From JANOSH01 sp031415695 (GTDB taxonomy: Bacteria > Actinomycetota > Acidimicrobiia > Acidimicrobiales > Ilumatobacteraceae), in contig JANOSH010000056.1 in NCBI GenBank assembly GCA_031415695.1, forward strand, positions 62,001 to 126,000: a stretch of DNA of 64,000 nucleotides, in the 5' to 3' direction. Each line of letters starts with the position of its first letter. Positions within the stretch are counted from its first letter, which is position 1. The translations under genes were made by a program, and so were the position numbers. Below are positions 1 to 7,822 of this stretch, one piece after another. The notes under the pieces were generated by a model. The model saw only the letters and a list, made by a program, of their open reading frames with translations. It was not told where the DNA came from and did not search any database.

Positions 1-203
1 GCATTGTCACCGTGCAAGGCCACGTTGCCGACAACGTAATTCACCTCGAGATCTGCGATCACGGTACCTGGCAGGAACCCGTGGCAAACGCAGCTCGCGG
101 ACGAGGTCTGCTGATAATGAATGCGGTGATGGATAGCGTGGCGATTGTACATCGTCGCGACAACACGCGAATCGTCATGTCACGGCACCTTCATCTGGGC
201 TAA
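1..203 (+). CDS. C-terminal end of a GHKL-type ATP-binding regulator (partial)
   Basis: The frame enters from the left edge, so only about the last 66 residues are present. They contain the motif GRGLLIMNAVMDSV, typical of the G2 box and following helix of the HATPase_c fold in RsbW-type anti-sigma kinases and in C-terminal ATPase modules of SpoIIE-type phosphatases, followed by a last beta strand. Which of these two protein types it belongs to cannot be told without the missing part. It converges on the STAS gene with a 4-base overlap, which suits a partner-switching module. Confidence 0.6.
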   Translation, partial: IVTVQGHVADNVIHLEICDHGTWQEPVANAARGRGLLIMNAVMDSVAIVHRRDNTRIVMSRHLHLG

Positions 204-547
204 GCCGAGAAATAGTCGTCAAGCAGGCGGGCAGGTTGCCCTGTCTGGTTGCAGATGGTGAGCGAATTCCCGCGTGCTTCTAGAAACCGTCGGGCCGCCT
301 CAATTGCGCCGTAACCCCCGCAGTCCATGAACGTAATGGCACTGAGGTCCACTACGACCGCGACGTCCTCGCCGCCGATGCAGGCTTGGTAGAGGCAACA
401 TCGGGTCGCATAGTCGAGTTCCCCTGACGCGAGTACGAAGTGTTGAGTGGCCGTGGTTGACACGCGAACTGCAAACGACCGAGCGGGGTCGTCGTTGACT
501 AGGTATTCGGTGCTCGGATTGGATTCTGGCGCGTGCACGATGTGCAA
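200..547 (-). CDS. STAS-domain anti-sigma factor antagonist-like protein
   Basis: This 115-residue protein is a single STAS domain as in RsbV/SpoIIAA. Such proteins bind RsbW-type kinases and release the sigma factor when dephosphorylated. The core signature is at about residues 69-82 (VDLSAITFMDCGGYGAI). Usual family members have a Ser pair after the Asp (DSSG), where the kinase phosphorylates. Here the residues are Cys-Gly, so the normal phosphoacceptor is missing. It may be a constitutive antagonist or bind a different partner. It overlaps the converging ATPase fragment. Confidence 0.8.
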   Translation of the reverse strand: MHIVHAPESNPSTEYLVNDDPARSFAVRVSTTATQHFVLASGELDYATRCCLYQACIGGEDVAVVVDLSAITFMDCGGYGAIEAARRFLEARGNSLTICNQTGQPARLLDDYFSA

Positions 548-653
548 CCTCCGTTGAGAGGCGCTACCGAGGGCTGGAGCAACGCGGTCAAGACAAACGT
601 CGTCTCGGTTGCAAGGATCCTACAGTGCGCGCTGGCGCTAATTACACTGCGGT

Positions 654-1397
654 TCAGTTGGGGAGAGAATCGATATCGAGGGTTCCAGCAACGAGTGATT
701 CGGCGACCGCCGTGAGTCGGCGATTGTTATTCCTTGCGTAGGTTCGCAGTCTGGAGAATGCCGCGTCCATATCGACGCTGCCGCGTTCGGCAATCATGCC
801 TTTTGCCTGCTCGATCGCAATGCGACTGTCGAGGGCGCGTTGAAGTTGTTCTTCACGGACGGCGGCTTTTTTCGTTGCTTGATCTTGGACAATGGCGATG
901 CTCGCAACATCGCCGAGCGCTTGAGCAAGTGCAATGTCTTGCGCTGATAACAGGACTGGATCGCTAAGAAAGAGGTTTAAACATCCGAGAATCATGTCGT
1001 TCAATCGAAGCGGAACGGCACACACCGAGGGAAAGCCGGCACGAACACTTTCGGCCGCGAACGCGGGCCACGGAGATGGCGTACGCATGTCACCGTTGAT
1101 AACGACCGTGCCCGTACGAAAGCATTCCAAACATGGGCCTGCATCGTTTTGAATTTGGAACAGTTCGAGCAGCTCGATCTGCTCGCTCGACGCTCCGATT
1201 ACTCGTAGAAGCCCCGAACTGTCGGCCAACAGAATGCCTGCAGCGGAGGCGTCGAGCAGCTCGACGCACCGAGAGGTCAGCAGCGTGAGAACTTCTATGA
1301 CGTCGAAGTCTCCGACAAGGGTGTCGACGATCTCGACGAAGGTTGTGGCTGTAAGGGCTTGTCGACTCAGTCCTTGTGCCTTTGCATCGTTGGCCAC
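654..1397 (-). CDS. GAF and ANTAR domain regulator
   Basis: The 247-residue protein has an N-terminal GAF sensor domain (about residues 20-165) and a C-terminal ANTAR domain (about 185-240, with RIAIEQAKGMIAERG). ANTAR domains bind paired hairpins in nascent RNA and act as antiterminators; GAF domains sense small molecules or redox state. It lies two bases downstream of a second GAF-ANTAR gene on the same strand, so the two are very likely co-transcribed from the divergent promoter at 2159-2184. The ligand cannot be inferred. Confidence 0.85.
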   Translation of the reverse strand: MANDAKAQGLSRQALTATTFVEIVDTLVGDFDVIEVLTLLTSRCVELLDASAAGILLADSSGLLRVIGASSEQIELLELFQIQNDAGPCLECFRTGTVVINGDMRTPSPWPAFAAESVRAGFPSVCAVPLRLNDMILGCLNLFLSDPVLLSAQDIALAQALGDVASIAIVQDQATKKAAVREEQLQRALDSRIAIEQAKGMIAERGSVDMDAAFSRLRTYARNNNRRLTAVAESLVAGTLDIDSLPN

Positions 1398-1399
1398 GC

Positions 1400-2113
1400 T
1401 CAGGCCTCCTTCCCAGAAGGTGAGCCGTCGTCGACGAGCCTCAGCCGCCGAGATACAATGTCGGCCGCGACGGCGCTCACACTTCGATCCTCACTATAGG
1501 CGTGGGCTCGAATGCGCAACAACGCGTCGGACACAGAAATGTGCAACTGCACAGCAACCATGCCCGAGGCCTGGTAGATCTGCGCTCGGTACGTGACGGC
1601 GTTCTCGAGATCGGCGGCCAGGGTGCCAGAGGGAGCAGCATCTTGCAGGCTTAGAACCGTCTCGGTAAGAACCTCGACCAATGCAATGCTGTCGTCGTTC
1701 TGCGCAAACGTCAGGTCGCCCTCAAGGTCCTGGTACAGCGTGAGCACCCCCACCCTGGCACCGTTGTTCGTGAGCGGATATGCGAAGACGGCACCCACGC
1801 CCGATGCGTGGGCGAGCGCTGCGAAGGTCGGCCACCGTGTAACAGCCGCAGCATCGAAGCGGGGCGTATGGACGGGCTTGCGAGACCGATATGCGTCTTG
1901 GCATGGGCCGACCCCGCTTGCGAACTGGAGGTCTTCGAGGGCTGCCATGCGGTTGTTCGACACGCACACGGGCCCAGCCTGGCGACCACCCATGATGGTT
2001 ATACCAGCACCAGCGACGACCAGAACCTCGACACAGACCTCGCACAGGCTCGATGACCGTGCCGCTTCGCGCCCAAGTGCCACGGCTATGCGCGTCGACT
2101 GTTCAAGATTCAC
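1400..2113 (-). CDS. GAF and ANTAR domain regulator
   Basis: The 237-residue protein has a GAF domain (about 20-165, with GVGPCQDAYRSRKPV) and a C-terminal ANTAR domain (about 175-225, with YRAQIYQASGMVAVQL). It is the first gene of a two-gene unit with the next GAF-ANTAR protein. A strong stress-type promoter candidate, GTTT-N16-GGGTAT, lies 46 bases upstream. Two ANTAR proteins in tandem suggest paralogous sensors of RNA-level control. The RNA target is not visible near the gene. Confidence 0.85.
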   Translation of the reverse strand: MNLEQSTRIAVALGREAARSSSLCEVCVEVLVVAGAGITIMGGRQAGPVCVSNNRMAALEDLQFASGVGPCQDAYRSRKPVHTPRFDAAAVTRWPTFAALAHASGVGAVFAYPLTNNGARVGVLTLYQDLEGDLTFAQNDDSIALVEVLTETVLSLQDAAPSGTLAADLENAVTYRAQIYQASGMVAVQLHISVSDALLRIRAHAYSEDRSVSAVAADIVSRRLRLVDDGSPSGKEA

Positions 2114-2158
2114 GACGGCAACCTAGTGGCTGAGCGATAGTCGACATGCCTTTGGTTC

Positions 2159-2184
2159 ATACCCGGTTTTGCTGCCCGCCAAAC
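2159..2184 (-). promoter_or_regulatory. SigB/SigF-type promoter candidate for the GAF-ANTAR operon
   Basis: On the minus strand GTTT (2184-2181) is followed after 16 bases by GGGTAT (2164-2159). This matches the general-stress sigma consensus of actinobacteria. It is back-to-back with a plus-strand copy at 2196-2221. Confidence 0.6.
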
Positions 2185-2195
2185 GTCACACGACC

Positions 2196-2221
2196 GTTTG
2201 ACCACAAGGTTCTGTGGGTAG
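2196..2221 (+). promoter_or_regulatory. SigB/SigF-type promoter candidate for the 742-residue glycosyltransferase
   Basis: GTTT, 16 bases, GGGTAG. The -10 element ends nine bases before the ATG at 2231, so the transcript would be almost leaderless. Confidence 0.55.
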
Positions 2222-2230
2222 TCCTGAGGT

Positions 2231-4459
2231 ATGCATGTCGCCATCGTTGGAACGTACCCACCTACCCGCTGTGGCATCGCCACTTTTACGGCCGATGTTG
2301 AGCAGGCCTTGAGCGCTGCCGGTACCGACGTCACCGTCATTGCCGTGGCGCTCGGTGGAGAAGACACCGACGGAGTCGATCCTGAGTATGTGCTGCCTCG
2401 CGACGATCGCGCGTCGTATGTCACCATGGCAGAGCGGATCAACGGACTTGGCTGCGACGTGGTGTTAATTCAGCATGAATTCGGTATCTTTGGCGGTGTC
2501 GCCGGCAGTCATCTTTCGGCGTTCACCCATGCCCTCAGCGTGCCCTACGCCCTCACACTTCATACGGTGCTCCCAAACTTTGCACGGGCCGAAGCGGCAA
2601 GTCTCACGTCGTTGTGTGCGGGTGCCGCGGTCATCACCGTCTTCACTGCTACTGCGCGCCGATTGTTGCTCGAACAAGGCATTGCTGTGGCGCGAAAGCT
2701 GCAGATTATTGCCCATGGCGCCCCGGCTGAGTTATACACAACCGTCGACGTGCCTACGGTGCGGCGACGGCTGTCGTTGCCGGCTTCGGGGCCTATATTG
2801 TCGACTTTTGGCTTACTGTCCGAAGGCAAGGGAATTGAGCTGGCCATCCGTGCGTTGGCCGACCTTGTCATCGATCATCCATCGGTTCGCTACATAGTCG
2901 GAGGACGAACTCATCCCGGGGTGCTTCGTTCGCAGGGCGAGCAATACCGCGAGCGGCTGACGACTCTCGTTGATGAGCTTGGTTTGAACAGCCACGTGCT
3001 GTTCCTGAACGAGTTTCTCGGTATTCAAGAACTTGCCGATCTGCTCGCGATAACCGACGTGTTTGTTACACCGTATCGAGGTGAAGACCAGATTGTTTCG
3101 GGGGCACTTACGTTTGCGCTTGCCGCTCAATGCCCGGTTGTTTCTACGCCGTATCGCTACGCCCAAGACATGCTGGCCGACGGCGCTGGCATCCTAGTAA
3201 GTCCGCACGATGTCACCGGGTTTGCCGACGCTATACGGCGGCTTTTGACCGCCGGCCCCGAGCGCGACGCCGCAAAACGCGCTGCGACTCACGCTTCGAA
3301 GTCGTTGCGGTGGAGCACGGTTGGTGAAACGACAGCAACCGTGCTTGCTAACGCTTTGAAGTCGGCTGCACCGGTTCAACAACGAGTAATCGTTCCCGAA
3401 CTCATCGACCTAGATCAGCATGTCGCATCAAATCACCTACGTGTGCTGTGTGACGATACGGCTGTGCTGCAACACGCTGCCCTCAAGGTGCCCCGAGCCG
3501 AGGATGGCTACTGCGTCGATGATGCCGCCCGGATGTTGCCAATCCTCGCCGACTTGGCCGCCCAACCCGATGGCGATCGGTGGAACAGTACCGTGGCGCG
3601 ACTGCTGACATTTCTGCGTGCGGCCACTAGCGCTACTGGAGAAATGCGCAACTTCTTGGCGTGGGACCGTCGATGGCTCGACGAGCCGCATCATGGCGAC
3701 CACGTCGGTCGAGCGGTGTGGGGGCTGGGCGAACTGGTAGCCCGTGAGGGCCCGTATACCGACGAAGCCAGAGATCTGCTCGTCTGTGTCTCGGGATCAC
3801 TCCATCGCGGCTTGCCTCCCCGCACGCTCGCGTACGCTGCGCTCGGTCTGTGCGCCGCCGATGCTGTGAACGACAGGGAACTTGGTGCTGCTCTCGAGCA
3901 GGTTGTTGCCGAAGTACAGACGTGGCAGCCTGCGAGTGTCGGGTGGGCGTGGCCAGAGCCACGACTTACCTATGACAACGCCCGTCTCTCCGAAACGCTC
4001 ATTCGCCTCGGCACCGCACTCGACCGACCCGCCATGGTTGATACGGGGTCGGTGATGTTGGATTGGCTGACACAACGTTGTCTGCGTGGCGATCATTACC
4101 GGTTTCCCGGTCATTTGGGTGCCGCACCCGGACAGGACTTTGCCTGGTCAGGTGACGAGCAGCCCTTAGAAGCATCGGCCATGGCCGATGCTCATGCGGC
4201 GCTCTGGGATGCACGCGCAAACCCAGCCGATCTAGAAGCCGTCGAACTGGCGTGGTCGTGGTTCCTGGGCGGAAACAGGCTGGCGATCAAGGTGGGGAAC
4301 ACTCGCGACGGAACGTGCTTCGACGGCCTCGGCGCGCAGGGAGCCAACCTCAACTGCGGAGCCGAGTCGACGATAGCGTTTCATCGGTGCGCATCTGTCC
4401 GACACGATGTACTCATTCGGTCAGCGTCCGAATCGTTGCTGACAACGACCGGTCGGTGA
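2231..4459 (+). CDS. GT4-type glycosyltransferase with C-terminal helical toroid-like domain
   Basis: The 742-residue protein has a GT-B glycosyltransferase half (about residues 1-375). It starts with a Rossmann motif (VGTYPPTRCGIATFT) and has a nucleotide-sugar-binding region near residues 270-320 (FVTPYRGEDQIVSGAL). The second half (about 390-742) is helix-rich, repeats Trp/Asp-rich segments such as DDAARMLPILAD, and resembles an alpha/alpha-toroid glycosidase or epimerase fold. I infer that it transfers a sugar, perhaps mannose, because GH130 proteins and a second GT4 enzyme lie nearby under the same promoter type. Substrate unknown. Confidence 0.8.
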   Translation: MHVAIVGTYPPTRCGIATFTADVEQALSAAGTDVTVIAVALGGEDTDGVDPEYVLPRDDRASYVTMAERINGLGCDVVLIQHEFGIFGGVAGSHLSAFTHALSVPYALTLHTVLPNFARAEAASLTSLCAGAAVITVFTATARRLLLEQGIAVARKLQIIAHGAPAELYTTVDVPTVRRRLSLPASGPILSTFGLLSEGKGIELAIRALADLVIDHPSVRYIVGGRTHPGVLRSQGEQYRERLTTLVDELGLNSHVLFLNEFLGIQELADLLAITDVFVTPYRGEDQIVSGALTFALAAQCPVVSTPYRYAQDMLADGAGILVSPHDVTGFADAIRRLLTAGPERDAAKRAATHASKSLRWSTVGETTATVLANALKSAAPVQQRVIVPELIDLDQHVASNHLRVLCDDTAVLQHAALKVPRAEDGYCVDDAARMLPILADLAAQPDGDRWNSTVARLLTFLRAATSATGEMRNFLAWDRRWLDEPHHGDHVGRAVWGLGELVAREGPYTDEARDLLVCVSGSLHRGLPPRTLAYAALGLCAADAVNDRELGAALEQVVAEVQTWQPASVGWAWPEPRLTYDNARLSETLIRLGTALDRPAMVDTGSVMLDWLTQRCLRGDHYRFPGHLGAAPGQDFAWSGDEQPLEASAMADAHAALWDARANPADLEAVELAWSWFLGGNRLAIKVGNTRDGTCFDGLGAQGANLNCGAESTIAFHRCASVRHDVLIRSASESLLTTTGR

Positions 4460-4478
4460 AGATGCTGCTACGTGATGG

Positions 4479-4504
4479 TTTAGGTTCGACGTAGGCTGGG
4501 TAAC
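4479..4504 (+). promoter_or_regulatory. SigB/SigF-type promoter candidate for the STAS-RsbW-sigma operon
   Basis: GTTT, 16 bases, GGGTAA, 51 bases upstream of the first gene of the sigma operon. It implies that the sigma factor activates its own operon. Confidence 0.65.
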
Positions 4505-4555
4505 CGTCACAAGGCCAATCACAACAGGTGAGAACAAGCGAAGGGAAGATCAGTC

Positions 4556-4876
4556 GTGGATACAGGAGACAATGAGCCGCTCAGGGTCGAAATTCATGGC
4601 GATGGCACCATCGTTGTCCATGGCGACATCGATATAGCAGGAGGTCCAGTTCTGGACGACGCCATCCGCTCCCAAGAATCCAGCGGGCACATTGCGATTG
4701 ATTTGCGCAACGTTTCGTTCATCGACTCGTCGGGGCTTCGTAGCCTTCTCAATGCCAGTCGACGGGCCCATGACCGATCCTCGCAGGTGGTGCTACGCGG
4801 CGTGGGCCCCGAAGTTATTCGCCTGTTGGAAATTACCGGAACAACGCAACGGTTCTCTATCGAGCAAGCGTCGTGA
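4556..4876 (+). CDS. rsbV: STAS-domain anti-sigma factor antagonist (RsbV-like)
   Basis: The 106-residue STAS domain protein has the canonical phosphoacceptor motif FIDSSGLRSLL near residues 57-67, unlike the other STAS protein at the left edge. It starts with GTG. It is the first gene of a three-gene operon and overlaps the RsbW-like gene by 4 bases. By family knowledge, the dephosphorylated form captures the kinase encoded next and frees the sigma factor. Its phosphatase could be the SpoIIE-domain protein at 13660-15495. Confidence 0.88.
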   Translation: MDTGDNEPLRVEIHGDGTIVVHGDIDIAGGPVLDDAIRSQESSGHIAIDLRNVSFIDSSGLRSLLNASRRAHDRSSQVVLRGVGPEVIRLLEITGTTQRFSIEQAS

Positions 4877-5262
4877 CCGACGTCGATGTGATCGGCCCGA
4901 TCGAAATTAGGCTTCCGCCAGATCCATCGTTGTCGCGCGTCCTACGGTTGGCGGCTAGCGGTATTGCGTCACTTGCAGGGTTCACGGTTGACGAGATCGA
5001 AGACATCAAGATTGCGGTGAGCGAGGTCTTGATAGCGCTTGTCGAGCACGGCGGTGGCGAGCCCATCGACGTCGAGTTCGCTGTCAGTTCCACATCATTT
5101 GACGTGCGCGGGCGAACCGCTGTCGAAACCTTCGACATCAACCATCCCGATCTCATGATCTGTCGCACGGTGCTAACGGATGTGTGCGAGGACCACCGAA
5201 TCGATCGAGTAAATGGCGAGGTTCACATTTGGGCGGCGGTACAGCACGAAGCCATTTCATGA
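4873..5262 (+). CDS. rsbW: Anti-sigma regulatory factor (RsbW-like ATPase)
   Basis: The 129-residue protein aligns by pattern with serine kinases of the RsbW/SpoIIAB family. The N-terminal strand is followed by a helix with the segment IKIAVSEVLIALVEHG (about residues 43-58), the position of the Asn-containing N box. The usual Asn is not evident (ALVEHG instead of a xNAxxH motif), and the glycine-rich ATP lid is weak. It may therefore be a divergent or non-kinase binder. Its position between STAS and sigma genes, with 4-base overlaps on both sides, supports the anti-sigma role. Starts with GTG. Confidence 0.75.
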   Translation: MTDVDVIGPIEIRLPPDPSLSRVLRLAASGIASLAGFTVDEIEDIKIAVSEVLIALVEHGGGEPIDVEFAVSSTSFDVRGRTAVETFDINHPDLMICRTVLTDVCEDHRIDRVNGEVHIWAAVQHEAIS

Positions 5263-6026
5263 GTCAAGCCACCGCAACGCCCGACGACGATGAGTTCCTC
5301 AGGGGTTTGCTCGAGCGCTACGCCTCGACTCGTGACGCCACGCTCCGAGACGAGATCGTGGCGTCAACCTTATGGATCGCAACCCGAAGTGCACGCCGAT
5401 TTGTCGACCGGGGTGAGCCGTTCGACGACCTTGTCCAGGTAGCCCGGTTGGGCCTGCTCAAGGCAATAGATCGATTCGATCCGTCTCACGGCGTTCACTT
5501 TGGTGCATACGCCACGCCCACCATCGTCGGTGAGCTCCGGCGCCATTTTCGCGATCATACGTGGAGCGTGCACGTTCCACGTCGAGCCAAAGACCTGCGC
5601 CCCGCGGTCAACGCCGCCAACGAGGATCTCGGCAAAGAACTCGGTCGGTCCCCTCGGGTTACCGAGATTGCCGAGCGGCTGCGCATACCAACTGACGTAG
5701 TCATCGAGGCGCTGGAGGCGAACAACGCGTATCGCGCCCACACGCTCGATGCGGCGGGAACTGGGCAGTCAACCGCGGTCGATGGCGGCTTTGAGGAGTC
5801 GCTTGATCGCGAGGTCGTTGCCGGTCTGCTCGATCGACTGCAGCCGCGCGAGCGAAAGATTTTGCAATTGCGTTTCTTCGACGAACTGAGCCAGGAGCAG
5901 ATTGCCAGTCAAATCGGTACGAGCCAGGTGCACGTGGGGCGTCTCATTGCGGCAAGCCTCGCCGAACTTCGCCGACACCTCCAGGCCGAGTCGACGGCGC
6001 AGAACCACACGACATCGAGCCGATGA
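5259..6026 (+). CDS. SigB/SigF/SigG-family RNA polymerase sigma factor
   Basis: The ATG at 5259 overlaps the upstream stop and gives 255 residues. Region 2 is near residues 50-110 (FDDLVQVARLGLLKAIDRFDPSHGVHFGAYATPTIVGELRR split across it), region 3 follows with a helix-turn-helix, and region 4 near 205-245 has RERKILQLRFFDELSQEQIA. This is the general-stress group-3 sigma type. It probably recognises the GTTT-N16-GGGTA motif found upstream of its own operon and around many stress genes in the window. Control is by the two upstream switch proteins. Confidence 0.93.
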   Translation: MSQATATPDDDEFLRGLLERYASTRDATLRDEIVASTLWIATRSARRFVDRGEPFDDLVQVARLGLLKAIDRFDPSHGVHFGAYATPTIVGELRRHFRDHTWSVHVPRRAKDLRPAVNAANEDLGKELGRSPRVTEIAERLRIPTDVVIEALEANNAYRAHTLDAAGTGQSTAVDGGFEESLDREVVAGLLDRLQPRERKILQLRFFDELSQEQIASQIGTSQVHVGRLIAASLAELRRHLQAESTAQNHTTSSR

Positions 6027-6103
6027 TCAAGCGACTTCAGGCGCACCGCCCCATCGCCATTTGCTGACCGCTCTGACGCCCAGTCCCGAGTACATCACTC
6101 GAT

Positions 6104-6129
6104 GTTTCATTCCGAGCGACACGGGGTAC
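6104..6129 (+). promoter_or_regulatory. SigB/SigF-type promoter candidate for a GH130 gene
   Basis: GTTT, 16 bases, GGGTAC, 45 bases before the ATG at 6174. Confidence 0.55.
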
Positions 6130-6173
6130 ACAGGGGCGGCGGTTAGCCCACAAGGTGAGGAACCCAATCGACG

Positions 6174-7097
6174 ATGACGCCTACTTTTATTCGTTCGCCT
6201 TTAAATCCGCTTCTCACCGCTGCCGACATGCCTTTCGAATCGAACTCGGTCTTCAACCCGGGTGCGACGACATTGCGCGACGGTCGCATTGCTTTGCTAC
6301 TTCGAGTCGAAGATAGGCGAGGTTTGTCATCGCTCCACGTCGCTCGGTCGAGTGACGGGCGCACCGGCTGGGAAATCGAGCCCAAGCCGCTATTACAGCC
6401 GGATCCCAACCAAGAACTCTGGGAGTGGGGTTTCGAAGACGCGCGAGTGGTGTTCGTGGAGGAACTCGACCGCTATGTGATCACCTGTACCGCGTACGGC
6501 CGACAAGGCGCCTGCGTATATCTCGCCACTAGTGAGGATCTCGCGACGATTGAGCACGGTGCCATCGTGATGACGCCAGAGGATAAAAATGCTGCGCTAT
6601 TTCCGCGTCGAATCGAGACTCACTGGCTGTTGCTGCATCGACCTGTTGCATTGACTGGTGCGGATATCTGGCTCTCGCGCTCTGACGACCTACAAAGTTG
6701 GCGATTGCCCGAACGACTCATGCTGTGTCGTGAACGTGGCTGGTGGGACTCGGCACGTATCGGCATCGGTCCACCGCCGATCGAGACCGACGAGGGTTGG
6801 ATACAGCTCTATCACGGCGTACGCCAGACGATGTCAGGTGCAATCTATCGGGTGGGTGCCGCACTTCTCGACCTGCATGAACCATGGGTTGTTCGACACC
6901 AGATGTCGCGTTGGTTGCTCTCGCCAACAGCACCATATGAGCGAACTGGAGACGTAGGAAATGTTGTTTTTCCGTGTGGAGCGATTCAGCGTCGCGACGA
7001 GCGGGAGATCGACATCTATTACGGCGCGGCCGATACGACCGTGTGCATGGCCACCATCTCGGAGCCCGACCTGCTCCTTGCACTTCTGGCCAGCTGA
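6174..7097 (+). CDS. GH130-family glycosidase/phosphorylase-like protein
   Basis: The 307-residue five-bladed propeller protein carries GH130 hallmarks: FNPGA near residue 27, GFEDARV near 89 (with the catalytic Asp of the family), KNAALFP near 140, IGIGPPPI near 195, YHG near 214 and YYGAAD near 284. GH130 enzymes phosphorolyse or hydrolyse beta-mannosides. The gene sits between two glycosyltransferase genes and has its own stress-type promoter. I infer turnover of a beta-mannoside or mannan made by the neighbours. Linkage cannot be told. Confidence 0.85.
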   Translation: MTPTFIRSPLNPLLTAADMPFESNSVFNPGATTLRDGRIALLLRVEDRRGLSSLHVARSSDGRTGWEIEPKPLLQPDPNQELWEWGFEDARVVFVEELDRYVITCTAYGRQGACVYLATSEDLATIEHGAIVMTPEDKNAALFPRRIETHWLLLHRPVALTGADIWLSRSDDLQSWRLPERLMLCRERGWWDSARIGIGPPPIETDEGWIQLYHGVRQTMSGAIYRVGAALLDLHEPWVVRHQMSRWLLSPTAPYERTGDVGNVVFPCGAIQRRDEREIDIYYGAADTTVCMATISEPDLLLALLAS

Positions 7098-7102
7098 ATC
7101 GG

Positions 7103-7717
7103 CTATGCCGTCAGTGTGCGCGCCGATTCGGCGATGCTGAACCGCTCACCTATGGCGGACCAGTCGAGGTGCTCGACGACAGCCTTTACCCAAGTAGCGC
7201 GATCATTGCGGTAGCCGAGGTAGTAAGCGTGTTCCCACACATCGATGACGGCGAGAAGTGCGGAGTTGGGAATGAGGCTGTGCTCATGATCATGCAACTT
7301 TCCCACCTGCAAGCGCTGCGTCGTGGGATCAAATACGAGGGCTCCCCAGCCGGAACCTTGCACACCTTTGCACTCAGCGCGCAGCAGGTCCTGGAGGCGA
7401 TCGACCGACCCGAAGTCGGTGTCGATCTGAGCTAGCAGTCCAGTCTTGGGCATATCAACGTCGGGCGACAGACTCTCCCAGAACAGCGAGTGCAGTGCAT
7501 TGCCTGCCACGTTGAAGGTAAGAGCGGCCTGGATACCGGCAAGCTGGTAGGTGTCGCCGGGGTCTACGGTATCGAGGGCATCAGCGGCTTCGTTAGCACC
7601 CTTCACATATGCAGCATGGTGTTTTCCGTGGTGGAGTTCCAGCGTTTCAGCCGAGCACCACGGTTCCAGCGCGTCGTAAGCAAATGGGAGGTCGTGCAGG
7701 AAGTATCGGTCGGTCAT
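7103..7717 (-). CDS. sodA: Fe/Mn superoxide dismutase
   Basis: The 204-residue protein starts like the family (FLHDLPFAYDALEP). It has metal-ligand regions: LELHHGKHHAAYV near residues 26-38, NALHSLFW near 73-80, and DVWEHAYYLGY near 157-167 with the Asp and His ligands. The motif GSGWGALVFD is present near 121. It removes superoxide in the cytoplasm. Whether Fe or Mn is used cannot be settled from the sequence. A stress promoter candidate ends ten bases before the start codon, so the mRNA may be leaderless. Convergent with the GH130 gene. Confidence 0.95.
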   Translation of the reverse strand: MTDRYFLHDLPFAYDALEPWCSAETLELHHGKHHAAYVKGANEAADALDTVDPGDTYQLAGIQAALTFNVAGNALHSLFWESLSPDVDMPKTGLLAQIDTDFGSVDRLQDLLRAECKGVQGSGWGALVFDPTTQRLQVGKLHDHEHSLIPNSALLAVIDVWEHAYYLGYRNDRATWVKAVVEHLDWSAIGERFSIAESARTLTA

Positions 7718-7726
7718 CTTTCACCA

Positions 7727-7752
7727 CTACCCGTTGTAGGCGGTCGCCAAAC
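7727..7752 (-). promoter_or_regulatory. SigB/SigF-type promoter candidate for superoxide dismutase
   Basis: On the minus strand GTTT (7752-7749), 16 bases, GGGTAG (7732-7727), ending ten bases from the start codon. Confidence 0.55.
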
Positions 7753-7759
7753 ACCTGAG

Positions 7760-7785
7760 GTTTAGCACGACGGCTGGAGGGGCAT
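7760..7785 (+). promoter_or_regulatory. SigB/SigF-type promoter candidate for a GT4 glycosyltransferase
   Basis: GTTT, 16 bases, GGGCAT. If used, it excludes the upstream ATG at 7784 as start, because that codon overlaps the -10 element, and favours the ATG at 7823. Divergent from the superoxide dismutase promoter. Confidence 0.45.
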
Positions 7786-7822
7786 GTACATACTCGTGGA
7801 GTCGAGCTGGTGTGGCATAGGG

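Noticed and set aside
7784..7822. ATG at 7784 as the start of the GT4 gene
   Set aside because: It overlaps the -10 element of a promoter candidate; the start at 7823 gives the usual short N-terminus. This is not certain.
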